Assembly (NCBI GenBank): GCA_025449115.1
Contig: JAHLKC010000164.1
Location: 1-64,000 of the forward strand
Direction of reading: 5' to 3'
From: Chytridium lagenaria
Taxonomy: Eukaryota > Chytridiomycota > Chytridiomycetes > Chytridiales > Chytridiaceae
DNA length: 64,000 nucleotides
Within the stretch, counting starts at the first letter, position 1, and the number at the start of each line of letters is the position of its first letter. Positions 20,885-31,897 of the stretch are shown here, in pieces. The notes beneath the pieces are model-generated. The model saw only the letters and a program-made list of their open reading frames with translations. It ran no database searches and was not told the origin of the DNA. A program made the translations under genes and the position numbers.

Positions 20885-22625
20885 TCACTCCTCCTCCGTA
20901 TCCGCTCCATCATCCACATTCACCATATGAATCTCCCTCTCCTCCGCAGCAGGAGCAGCCCTAGCCGAAAACACACTCAAATGTTTCTCCGCCATCCGAT
21001 CAAACATTTGCGTCGCCGTCGTCTCATCAAACACGCTGTCCCGATCATCCGTCGTGATATCCGACATCAACGTCAGCCGCGACGCCGCAGGTGGAGCCAC
21101 GGCGGCTTGGTTGATGGCGCTACCAACAAAAGTGGGGGACGTGTTGAACCGTGTCGCGAGAGCCGTGGAGGCGGCGGTGGGTGTGTATGGGGCGTCGTCG
21201 TCTTCGTAGACGGCGGAGAGGGGCGCTGGAGAGAAGGGGGAGGGGGATTTGTTGCCAACAGTGAGGTGGGCGAGACGGGGGTGTTGTTTTGAGGTTGGAC
21301 GGGTGGATGGGGAGACGGGGGTGGCAAAGGGGGTGGTCAAGGAGAAACGAATGTGAGCGGGACCCACACCTGGGTTGACGGCGTAGGCGACGGGGCTTTC
21401 GAGGATGGTGTCGGTGGAACTGGGGTTGGAGGATTTGTTGACGACAACAACACGGGTGAGGGTGCCGTTGGTGCCGTCCACTGTGTTGTTGCCAAAAGTG
21501 AGTCTGCTCCATCTCATTTCCTCTGGGGTGGTGGGGGCGGGTCCTTCGACCCAGTTGTTGTAGGTTCTCCTGAGGGAATCAAACATGCCAGCGAAACCGG
21601 TGGAAGAGGAGGTGACGCCACCTGCCTTGAACATGCCATCGTCTTCCTGCATTTTACGGGTGGTGCGAATCGGGCCTGGTTTCTTTCTGCTGTTGCGAGC
21701 GGATGAAGGTGCGGCGGGTTGTTTGCCGTGAGGAGGGTGGGGAGACCTGCGGCACCACGTTCGAGAGCAGCAAGGGAACCTCTGCGCCTTGCGCCACCTG
21801 GAGCTGGGGAGGTGCTTGAGGCGTAAGGGAGAGCAGCGTCGGATGGATAGCGTGCGGCCGATGCACGTCGTTTTCTGTGAACGAGACCCATAGTGACGAG
21901 GGCGGCGATGAGGAGGAGACCGCCAATGGCACCGATGGCGGTGATGCCAGAGGTTGGGAGACTGGATGACGATGACGACGAGGAGGGACCACCACCGATC
22001 TGAGGGGCACCTTGGGCGACGGGGTTGGCGGCACCAGCAAACGCTGGGGCGATATTGTTGCTGTTGTTGTTGCTGTGTTACTGTTGTTGTTGGTGGTTCC
22101 GACGGGACTGGGATGGAGGATTCTTGAGCTGGGGCGGCCTGCATCTGGTTTGGCTGGTTGAGGAGGGGAGCACCGACGGCAGCGACGACGGCAGCAGAGT
22201 TGGAAAGAATCTTGGTGGGTGGAATCAGTTGAATGTTCATGGTGTTCTTGAGCAGCGGCGGCAGGTGCAGGTGCAGCAGCAGCAGGAGGAGCAGCAGGAG
22301 CCGCAGCAGGAGCCGCAGCAGGAGCCGCAGCAGGAGCTTTACTGTCTTCAGGGGGAGTTTGGATGAGTGGGACTCCAACGGCAACCTTGACTACGTGCTC
22401 AGCGTCGGCAGGAGTAGAAGAAGGCACGACAGGGTTGTTGGGAGCAGGGATAATGATGGGAGTGCCCTTTTCCTTGATGACTTTATCGACTAGAGGTGCA
22501 ATGGGTTTGCCGACATCAGTGTTGTTGTTGTTGTTGTCAGGTTTGATGATGGGATCCAGGTCAGACTGTACTGAAGGAGGAGGAGGAGGACTGATGGTGG
22601 TGGTGGTGGAGTTGTTTTCAGCCAT
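20885..22625 (-). CDS. S/T/P/A-rich single-pass membrane protein (paralogue 1)
   Basis: From the ATG at 22625: a long low-complexity N-terminal region with poly-Asn, AAAP repeats (from a 12-bp repeat near 22290-22335), poly-Gln and a Ser run. One TM helix follows (GITAIGAIGGLLLIAALVTMGL, about 21890-21955), then a stop-transfer HRKRR and a tail of about 330 residues. The tail includes RRRGSLAALERGAAG and an acidic end (DDGADTEEE). No cleavable signal peptide is visible, so it may insert as a type III protein. The layout resembles fungal wall-sensor-like proteins, but no WSC or other domain is seen. The tail contains W-x5-P-T-T-P-E-E-M-R-W at 21509-21553, shared with the gene at 27239-29071. 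Frames shift several times across GC-rich repeats. Function unknown. Confidence 0.65.
22250..22340. repeat. Coding GCAGCAGGAGCC repeat
   Basis: Four near-perfect 12-bp units, GCAGCAGGAGCC, on the + strand after a CAG-rich lead, encoding AAAP repeats of the single-pass membrane protein on the minus strand. Confidence 0.8.
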
Positions 22626-23875
22626 CTCTTGTTACAGTAGCAAGTAGTGATGGTAAGGAAGGAAGGGTGTAAGGAAGGATAAGGCAGGCAGGAAGGTAGT
22701 AATGTAAGTAGTATGTATGTGATGTATAGTCTAAAAAGTAATTAAATAAAGCAACAACAACAAGAACAAGAAGAACGATAATATCAACAACAACGATAAC
22801 AACTGTGAATGATATGAATGAGAATAATAAGTAATAAGCAATAAGCTCTTCCTCTACAGCTATATGCTAATAAATAAATAATGTAATAGTGTTATGTAAA
22901 TAGGAGATAGTAAATAGTAAATAGTAAATATATACTTGATGACTGACGGACCTACATACTATTACCAAGTCAACAGTAAATACATTATCAATATGTATAT
23001 TAGACTGACAAGGTAAAGAAATAAATAAATAGTTTATTCATTTATTTATTCATGTACTACACACACTCACACACTCACACACTCACACTAAAGCTTATAT
23101 ATATATGAGGTAATACAATGCATTTCATTGGTTCTCCTTTGAATCATATGAAACGGCAGCCTCTAAGCACCAATCATATCCTCTCTTTCATTCAAATTTA
23201 ATCTACATATTAATTAATATTATATATCCAAATCAATTCAATTCAATTCAAGAAAAGATGAAACAAATAAAAGAAAATGAAGGGGGGCGATTGCGGCATG
23301 TGCAACCAACTGGATATTATCTATTAAACAAATTTTAACGTGTTTTCTCTTGAATGCCAAATTGTTGTTTTAAAACAATTTAATAATTAGAAAAGAACTG
23401 TAAAGTGTGTGCGAGGTTGAAATTGGATCTTCAGTTTACTACATCTGTAAAAAGGTACTGCTGAACCTTGAGCTTTATTTTTTTGGACGTCAAGACCTTC
23501 TTTAAGAAGCCAACAAGAATTACTTGCAGCAACCTTCATAAAAGAGCGCCTCGACTTGAAAGAAGGGTTGTACGTGGGTGAAAACCATATACAAAAAAAC
23601 AGCGGTAAACATCCCGCAGACCTTTTTTTTCAATATACACACATATCATATATCCAACCCTCCACACCCCCAATTTCCTCAACACAACATTGTAGTCAAT
23701 AAATCACAGGCGAAAGAAACCAACAAACACACCAAACATGAAAAACCAAAACCAAAACCAAAATAAACAAAAAAAATGAAAAAGGTGAGGTAAAGATTTG
23801 TCATTTTTTCAAAATATGGAGAATGAGCGTGAATGAGTTTTATAAAAGAAAAAATGAGCTGTGACGCGTAAACAT
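22626..23875. other. AT-rich intergenic region with microsatellites
   Basis: Putative promoter side of the gene ending upstream at 22625 and 3' side of TMEM184. It contains TAAATAG-type repeats (22905-22932), AATAAATAAATAGTTTATTC with a facing ATTTATTTATTC (23020-23052, a near-palindrome), ACTCACAC repeats (23063-23090) and AATTCAATTC repeats (23233-23250). No gene is supported. Confidence 0.45.
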
Positions 23876-26413
23876 TTATGCATTCGGTGACTTTGGCAAC
23901 ACCACCAACGTTGACTCCTCCACACCACTCACATCATGAGCAGCAGAATAAGAAGCACCACTCACACCACTCACATCATGAGCAGCAGAAAAAGAAGCAC
24001 CACTCACACCACTCACATCATGAGCAGCAGAAAAAGAAGCACCACTCGCACCCTCCTCCCCCTGAACCACAACCCCCCCTCCCTCCCCTCCCCTCTCACC
24101 CTCTTCTCCCAAACCGTCGCCTGTCGATCAATAAACCTCTGCACGACCGGCGGATTCGCAAACCTCGGATCCGTCGATATCACCGGAAAATTCGCATCCC
24201 CATACACCATCCTCCTCGCCGTCGCATAAGACTCCTCCACCTCCACCTCGTCTTCAGGTTCCCCAAACGACACCACCTCCAGCGTCTCTGCAAACGGGAG
24301 GAGGAGAGGGTGAACCTGAGAACTCGACGATTGCGGTATATGAGGTGGGAGAATCGTCGGGCGCGGCGTGGTGGTGAGCGTGGAAGGGGTGGAATGACGA
24401 GTATGATCAACAGCGCCATACCCCACATGCCCCATCAACAAGTGAAGCAGACGTCCCTAAACCCCCAAACCGTTTCGGGAAATTCGGCACATTCTTTTTA
24501 AACCTCGGTCCAGTTCCACCACCTCCACTGATGGTCCAAGCATTCTCCTCCCGTCCTTCCACAATTCGATCAAAATGATCCTCCTCCTCCTCCTCCTCCT
24601 CTAGAAGGGGTTGACCGTCAGTCTGATATGATGTCGGCGGGGAAGCGTACGGTGATGAGCCCATCATTTGGTTACGGTTTTGATGGACCTTGCGACGTCG
24701 TGCGTTTTGTTCTTCTGCGAAATGGAAGGTGGTGCCTCGGATAATGTGGTAATAGTCTTGCACAATGTCTTTGATACCAAAGACATCGCGGATGGCATGA
24801 GGTAAAGCGATACGAGAGGAGAGTCGAGAGTCGTCGTAATCCTCCCATGGGAAAGCTATAGACATGTGTTTCAATAAAAAAAGGTTAGACATTACAAAAA
24901 AAACCGATAAAAGGAAAAAATATTCTCACCATGCCAATGCAAGAACGCTAGCGGTACAATCTCTAGCAAAATAAGAAGATCTTGTAGTGCTGTCGCAATA
25001 TTGTTGGCAGAATACTTCTCTTCCTCTACAATACAATAACAGTCAATAAAAAAAAATATAGTCCTTCAACTCAACAGAAAAAAATGATCCTTCAAGTATA
25101 ACACTCATTCCATAAAGAAAATAAAATAAATAACTAAAAAAATTGATTCTTTAAGAATATAACACTCATTCAAAATAATGATAATAGTAAAAAAACCATG
25201 CAACAAATGGATCCATATACTCACTGCCTTTGATGACACCAGCCCAAACAAAGAAAGACAACGCCAGTCCCTGCCAGAAAGAAAAGAAAATAATCGCCTT
25301 GACGCAAACAAACTTTGGAAAAGGTCTACCAACAAACACCAACCAGCAAAAAAACATAAGTATACCGTGGAACGACATGCAAAAGGGCGTACGGTAAAGG
25401 AAAAAAAAAAAAAACTGACCTGTAAGCTCTCAGATCCCTCGAACATTGCAAATAAAAAATCACAAGACAATACATACTACAACACACACTCAAATTATAC
25501 GACAACGATATCCACAAATACGCGCTATCCAACGCCACATAACCCTCATGAAACGCTCCACCAAACTTAAACATCACTGTCAAGAACGAAAGCACCGGTT
25601 TCACCAAAGCAAACTGCAGCACACCACGACGAATGTTTAAAAAAGTATGAGGATCCGACATCTAATCGATTTCAATCAGTATCGGAAAACACACGACGGC
25701 TTACATCCACTGCGGGGAGAAGGAGATTGATGGGCCAGATGTGGTGTGTTCGTGGACGGTCTTCGAGAATAATGAGGAGGTCTCGTTCACCACCCATGTA
25801 GTTGACGAGGAGTGTGAAGAAGGTGTAGATGACGAAAGCCTAAAGGGGGATATGAGGGTCAATAGGTTTTTTGGTTGAAATGGCGACGCGAAACATACCT
25901 CGTAAAGATCTCGGACCATATCAATGTAGTCTGACAAGTATCTTGATGATAAACTGACATATGAGGCTATGGCGTAGATGGGTACCCTGAAAAAAAATAA
26001 TAATGAGGTTTTAAGTTCAAACTTTGATAAAGCCCATGCATCTCGTTCGCATACACCAACATCAATGACAAAAACTATCTCGTACGCATACACCAACATA
26101 AATGACAAAAACTATCATGTTCGCATACACCAACATAAATGACAAAAACGAAACAAAGCGAAAAAAACAAACAACATCAACATCATGCATTAACAGATCA
26201 TTTTATAAAAACACAACCGTTCAAACCAAAAAATCACCCTTACTCACATCAACATAATCCTCAAAGTCATCCTCTGCAAATCCGGTCTCCGATAATTCTT
26301 CAAATGCAAAACATGGAATAAAACGATATCCCACATCCCGAAACCGTGCATAGCCCCGCAACCACATACATGAACGTCCCAATCTTGGCAGACCCTTCTT
26401 CCAATGACGCCAT
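23876..26413 (-). CDS. TMEM184/DUF300 seven-TM protein (Ost-alpha superfamily)
   Basis: DUF300 proteins are seven-TM proteins related to organic solute transporter alpha; fungal members have been tied to vacuole or organelle membranes. Exon 1 (ATG 26413) gives MASLEEGSAKIGTF, a first TM, then FHVLHLKNYRRPDLQRMTLRIM. Further exons give VPIYAIASYVSL, RDLYE, YMGGERDLLIILEDRP, DPHTFLNIRRGVLQFALVKP, FLCVKAIIFFSFWQGLALSF, NIATALQDLLILLEIVPLAFLHW and AFPWEDYDD. These match the family order exactly. A long cytosolic tail has a poly-Glu stretch and ends in three copies of a 14-residue repeat. A T3 run at 26341-26343 must gain a base, and another frame change sits near 24441. Confidence 0.82.
23927..24055. 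repeat. 42-bp coding repeat, 3 copies
   Basis: Three copies of a 42-bp unit containing ACTCACATCATGAGCAGCAG and AAGAAGCACC encode three tandem SGAS(F/Y)SAAHDVSGV repeats at the C-terminus of the TMEM184-like protein on the minus strand. Confidence 0.85.
26042..26150. repeat. 36-bp intronic tandem repeat, 3 copies
   Basis: Three copies of TCG(T/A)(T/A)CGCATACACCAAC followed by AT(C/A)AATGACAAAAAC lie in the intron between the first exon of TMEM184 and the VPIYAIASY exon. Confidence 0.85.
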
Positions 26414-27238
26414 GCTCCTCCTTTACACAAATGACAAGATGGGATGGAATGTTGGAACACTAAGGAAGAAAGCCGTGATGGAATCGACGGGGTTGGAACG
26501 ATGGGTTTAAAGTATCTTGTGGATACCAACGCCTTGTCTCTCTGTGGTTTGTTGGCTTCAACACGAATTCGAACCCTACACTCTACGGTGAAAAAGTCAA
26601 CCCTTTCTTTGTTCACCCCAAAAACCCACTTTCCAGGTCTTTCTAGCAAGAGATCTCCTCGTCAACCAACTCTGTCCGGAAACGAACCCCGCTCCACAAC
26701 CTTCCCCCAACTCCTTTCACTTTGGTGGAATCGAAAAATGGGCCACCTCTAGAGTGCTCGTTCTCCCCAGATGAAGTATTGGGCGACGAATGATTTCTGA
26801 TGGATAATGACGCTCGGAGGGTGGGTGATGCGTAGTGAGGCTGTTGGTAGGGTCTCTGAGAAAAAACACAAAGTTTCGGTCTCCATGAAAAATTACTACA
26901 TGTTTGAGCCCACACACCCACGTGGAAGAAAAATGGTGAGATGGATATGTTTAGGAAACAATGGCTATGCTATCGACTTTGTATGTAGGGGCTTCAGAAA
27001 ACGATGTTTTTTACAGTTTAATTCGCATGACGCTATTAAAAGTGAGTGTGTTTTGTACAAGGTGCAGGATATACCGCGTGTGTGGATGCAGAAAAACAGA
27101 AAAACAGTAAAGAATGTGAAAAAAGAACCGAAACATACAGAAAGAACAGATATGAAGAAAAGTCTGCCTAAAAAAAGAATCGTCTCAAAACAACAGTACG
27201 CGCAGAAGAAAAGATAGATACATGAAAAGAGAGTTTAA
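26414..27238. other. Intergenic region
   Basis: Upstream of TMEM184 and 3' of the next minus-strand gene. Overlapping ORFs on both strands (for example 26221-26649 minus, 26807-27217 plus) show no family-like content and no splice logic. I see nothing convincing. Confidence 0.4.
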
Positions 27239-29071
27239 TCATTCTTCGTCTTCTCCACCATAGATAGAGTATAAACTATCATACTTTTTACTCCTCTGCG
27301 ACCCTGACCTCTCCAACCCCGACCCATCACGCTGTTCATCCGGTGCATCGGCATAATCATCCAACAACCTCCCATATCCCGACCCATTCGACCCAACAGA
27401 CCTCACAGAACCCGTTGGCGATCTTACACTTTTCTCAACGCGACCCACGCTTGACGTTGTCGACAACCTCAACCCTGACGGTTTCGGGACGGGCTACCAC
27501 GGCTTTTCGCTTTCAACGACGGCGGACGCGCACCGTAGACCGCGAGATGGGAGGGAGCGCGGATAGCTTCACGCTGGAAGATAGTGACGATGTTCGTGCT
27601 AGATTGCGACGTGTGCTGTTGGAGCGGGGAGGGAGTGGCGCTGAAGATGGACCTGAACCGTGATGAGGAGTGGTGGTCGACCATTGGTGGGAGGATGGCT
27701 GTGTGGGACCTTCGGAATTGGAAAAGTCTGTCCATTTCATGGATTCAGGGGTGGATGGCATGTCTGCATCAGCCCAGGCTTGCACGGAACCCCGATTATA
27801 CTGAAACTCATCTGGAGGGCCTGGTAACGTTCTTCCCGATCCTGAAGTGAAGATGGGGATGACTTGAAGAGTCGGTGGTGACGTTCTCCCTCGCCTCTCC
27901 TGCAGCGGTATACTTGTATCCGTCCAACGATGACGATATTCCCTTTGATCTACGGATGGAGGACGTGCGTGATGATACGCCGTGTTTTCGCCTTGACAAT
28001 GCGGCGACTGTGGCGTCGCGTCCGGATTTAGGGTTCGAGTGCCCATCGCCTTCTTCCATCCACACGGCACCTTTAACGGGTTGAGTGTTTGCCGCCTTGC
28101 GTTTACGGTACATGGTCAGACCGACAAAGGCGAGCACCGCCACGACGATCGCTCCTCCGATGGTCGCTAAGGAAGAATACGACGGGAACAGAGACTTTTG
28201 GAGCGACCTGAGATGATGAGGGTCCGAGCGTTGAGAAGGAGAGGTCAGCACCGATGGGGGTTGGTGAAGCGGGGATGATGGGACCGATCTTTGGAATGGG
28301 TTCGGCGGGTGACGTGTAATAGATATCATTTTGTTGCTGTGTTTGGTCTCCGTCGGATGAAGGGTTGGACACAACTTGATCCGAGGTTTCGTCATTTGTG
28401 GGATCGGAGGGCGTGACTAAAGCACCAGGTGGACTGATGGGGAGCGTTGTGGAAGGAAGAAACCCAACGGGTGAGGAAGATAAAACTTTGGGCGTTGCAG
28501 GATTGGGCTGCACTGGTGCCAATATTGTTGCAGTTGATGTGAATGATGAAAGGGGTACGGAGATGGGACGAGGTGGAATGATGGCGGGGGAAGGAGCTGG
28601 TGCATTGACAACTGGTGGCGATGAAGCAGGAGCAGGAGCAGGTTGTCTCGGCGGTTGTGGTGGTGGTTCGACCACCGAAGGTGATGGTGCCACTGGCGCT
28701 GCCGGTGCCGCTGGAGCTGCTGGCGCTGCTGGCGATGGAACGGGTACAACTGGTGCTGGACGGGGAGGTATGGTCGCTATCACAGATGGTTGCGCGTTCT
28801 CCACACCAGTTGGTAAAATGGTTACAATCGTTGTTGTTCCAGAGGTCGCCACAACAGTAGAATTGGATGATACTACGGTTGCATTTTGACCTGCGCCGAC
28901 GACTTCCTCTGTGACCGCACGGATCTGTTGAGTCTGCAGCGCTGGTGAAGAAGCTGTGGTAGCCACTGTGGAAGAAGAGTTGATGGGTAACGCTGGTTGA
29001 GCAGGTCCCTTTTGGTCGTCCAGAGTTGGAGGTGAAGGACTTATCGGTGCAGCACTAGACAATGGCGGCAT
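27239..29071 (-). CDS. P/T/S/A-rich single-pass membrane protein (paralogue 2)
   Basis: Starts at 29071 with a region of about 290 residues rich in Pro, Ala, Ser and Thr, including APAAPAAPAAP repeats. One TM helix follows (SLATIGGAIVVAVLAFVGLTM, about 28115-28180), then YRKRK and a Ser/Arg-rich cytosolic tail (VSSRTSSIRRSKG). The tail ends in LLDDYADAPDEQRDGSG and YSIYGGEDEE at 27239. The motif W-x5-P-S-T-P-E-S-M-K-W (27732-27776) matches the tail of the gene at 20885-22625 with the same spacing. The order (low-complexity N-terminal part, TM, basic stop-transfer, Ser-rich tail, acidic end) is also the same, so they are probably distant paralogues. No signal peptide or enzymatic domain is seen. 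Frame joins near 28200 and 27470-27520 are approximate. Confidence 0.65.
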
Positions 29072-30001
29072 AGCGGCTACTCTGGTTTGAAGATGGCGTT
29101 GCAGGTCAAAGTAGATAAACCTGAGCGCTAAATTGGAGCTGTTGATATTTAGGGCTTTTCAGCTTCATCTCTGTTCGCTGCCTCCTTTCGAGTGTTGATG
29201 AAGGGGACCAATGGAATCGATCAGCGATGAACGCCATTTGAAACGTGAAATGGGATGTCGCCGTTTAGTATTTAACCCCCTTCATCCAAAACTTCCCAAT
29301 GAAAATTCAGCGGAGTGACAAAACAGGAACGAGGTGAGGCGTCCATGTTCCTTACACTTTTGTAAAAATCCGAAACAAGGGGGAGCTAGCGCGACAAACA
29401 GTTTGAAATACTTTATCGCGGAGTTTTCGTGTCTAAACTTACTTTAAAGTGAAATTAAAAACATTCATGAAAATGACAAAAAGTGTTGCGTCATGACAGA
29501 ACATGGATGTTATTCGGCATCGGCATATTGTACGGCATCTACAATGTTTCGTTGATCGTAAATGAGTTGAGAGTACATGACTACTGGTGAAAAAAGTAAT
29601 TTATTTACAGCGCGAAAGCCCGCTAATTAGTAAGTCACAATACTGGAATTGCATTAAGTTTACACGTTGACCATTTGCTTTATCGAGAAGGCGTTGAAAT
29701 AAGTATGTGTGGTCATAGATAAACAGCGTCTGCGACAAATAATAAGATGATTCACTGACACAGAGAATACGATGTAGAAAAGAGTGAATTTCGTTAAACC
29801 ACCAGAACCTTGCACTTCGACTCCTTTCCTAGACAGAGACGATGATATAAGCACCCAAACTTCCCGAATCCACGTCCATAGCCCTGTTATAATAACATAA
29901 GTAATCACGAAAATTGGCATGATATATAGGCACATTTATTCGCTGTAAAGATCGTTCCTACTCATCAAAGCAAAACGATTGACGCAAGCCGGTAATTGGT
30001 A
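29072..30001. other. Intergenic region
   Basis: Upstream of the single-pass membrane protein and 3' of SDHAF4. Only short ORFs on either strand; no domain, RNA or repeat recognised. Confidence 0.4.
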
Positions 30002-30540
30002 TCAGAAATCATAGACCCTGTTGAAAGAAACCAAAGAAAGGAAATAAAGAAAGGGGGCGTTAGCTATACTCATGACTCAATCATCCTCTAAACTTTATGA
30101 AAGCAAAAGTTCTATTACCTTCCCTTCCTCTCCCAGTCTCCATACCGAGTAGGTTCTGCACCTTTAGGTCCTCCAATCTCTCCCGTAACAGGGTTCTTAT
30201 CCCCCTCGAAACTCTTTACAGGTTGTTTCTCAGCATCCGGATGACGTTCAAGCTTTGAATCCTCCTTTTCTCTCGCCTTCAGAAGCTCTTCAAACTCTTG
30301 CTGAAGCTTCTTGTCACCCAGAGGCATGGGACCAGGTCTTGAAAAAGGTGTTGATGCATCGTCTTCTGCTGGTGTATCATCCTTTTTGACTAATCGGGCA
30401 GGTGCCGATGGACCGTGGAAGCGGCGGGAGAAAATAGTTTGTGAGGTGATGGAAGTGATCGATGAAGGCGAGGATGTGGATGTGCGCATGAGGATGGACG
30501 ATGCTGGTTTGATGCTAAAGAGACGGTGAAGGGAAGCCAT
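30002..30540 (-). CDS. SDHAF4: Succinate dehydrogenase assembly factor 4
   Basis: A mitochondrial chaperone that binds flavinylated Sdh1 during assembly of complex II. Start at 30540; a Ser/Arg-rich presequence with a TIFSRRF end; an acidic linker; and the family core NPVTGEIGGPKG, then EPTRYGDWERKGR. The reading appears to stop after KGR near 30115, but a donor GTAATAG at 30118 splices over 101 nt to a 16-nt last exon (30002-30017). That restores the usual ending RVYDF, giving 145 residues. It is head to head with FRG1, 65 bp between starts. Confidence 0.9.
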
Positions 30541-30605
30541 GCTGATGGGTTGTCGGAAAACGATCGAGTATTTATATTGAAGTTTTTACAATAAATCTGA
30601 AATAC
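30541..30605. promoter_or_regulatory. 65-bp bidirectional promoter (SDHAF4 / FRG1)
   Basis: The two opposing start codons are only 65 bp apart, so both genes must use very short 5' leaders or overlapping transcripts. No named element is recognised. Confidence 0.5.
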
Positions 30606-31673
30606 ATGGGCGAAAAGTCGCTAAAACTGCGCTTCAAGGGCGAGTCAAAGTAAGTGAACGAGATACGTCTACCTCCATCCAGTACCTTCGACTTACAGTC
30701 AATCGCTCTCAGCACATTTGGAATTAACCGTTTAACCGTTCTTAGGAAAAAAACCAAAAAGAGAAAGACCGAGGACTCTGATGGGGCCAATACATCTTCC
30801 TCTAAAACAAACCTCGAAGGCTGGGATACCGTCGACAACATCGACGAACTCTCAGGTCCCATAATGATTTTAAGCAACACCACCGAACCTCCCTCCGCAC
30901 TTACCTGCTCCGAAACCGACCCCACCAAAGTGTTTTTCAAGCCCCTTTCCGACCCCCTTGCAACCATCACCACCGCGGAACCCAACGCCGTGACCCAAGT
31001 CTTTTTTGTATCAAGACTCCCCACAAACAGTGCAAAGTTCTCGTTCAAGTCAGCTTACGATAAATACCTTACTTCGGATAAGTTTGGGATTGTGTCGTCA
31101 TCTGTGGAGGCTGTGGACCTGCTGAGGAGTGGGAGGTTGTGTTTAGGGAGGATGGAGTAGCGTTGCAGTCTGCGAGAGGAACATATCTTTGTGGGAGGAG
31201 GATGTGGCAAGAGCGGATTCAGGGACAGTTGGGTTTAGGGAGGTGTTTAAAATTCGATGTCATGCCCAGAACAAGGCAAAAGTGAAGAGGAAGAAGGTGG
31301 ATCCTATAGATCTTGATGCAAGCGCCTTTGAGGCGGAGCAAATGTAAGTAAAATGCCTTGTTCCTCGTTGTTTTTTATTTTGAATTATTGACCTTTCTTT
31401 AGCAAAAAGTTTCAGAGTTGGGGAGGTGGGCGACGTGTTCTTAGCAGCGAAGATGCGAAAGATTTAAAGAAAGCGGCAAAGACTGTAAGGAAGATTTATT
31501 TTATTTGTTTCTTTTTGCTTTCGCGTTGCTCCCTGTATTTATTAACGATATTTTTAGGGATACATCAACGAGGCCTTGTTAGATCGCAGGGAGAAGGTGA
31601 ATTATATTAGCGAGTCCCGAAATAGCATTTCTAACAGTTCTCAAAGCTTAAGGCCGATAAGTTCTGCAAGTGA
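30606..31673 (+). CDS. FRG1: FRG1 family protein
   Basis: FRG1 is a nuclear/nucleolar actin- and RNA-associated protein with a fascin-like beta-trefoil, found with spliceosomes. Start MGEKSLKLRFKGESK at 30606, then an intron. The next exon carries a KKTKKRK basic block, then EGWDTVDNIDELSGPIMI, the equivalent of the animal WWTV..F.EISGTIAIE segment. FFVSRLPTNSAKFSFKSAYDKYLT matches the ALKSGYGKYLG region. The last exons give DPIDLDASAFEAEQ, KKFQSWGGGRRVLSSEDAKDLKKA, GYINEALLDRREK and KADKFCK, ending at 31673. These are the canonical C-terminal FRG1 motifs. A frame change near 31158 and the exon after it were joined by eye. Confidence 0.88.
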
Positions 31674-31897
31674 GAGCAAATAACTGTAACGGCATGTGTG
31701 AAAAGTCGCTGTTATATGTATTGTAATGTGAAGATAATTTGAATATATGTTACTTTTGAAAGGTGCGATAACGGGGGAAATAGCAAAAGTTTGTTGGGTT
31801 TCAATGTATACCCCATAAATGATATAGAACCACACAAAGGCGTGAATAATTTAGAGAAGAATGATAACGCGAGCTGCAGAAACAGCGAAAGAAACTG

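Noticed and set aside
21353..21706. 117-codon + strand Gly/Val-rich ORF
   Set aside because: Antisense shadow of the Ser/Thr/Pro-rich tail of the single-pass membrane protein.
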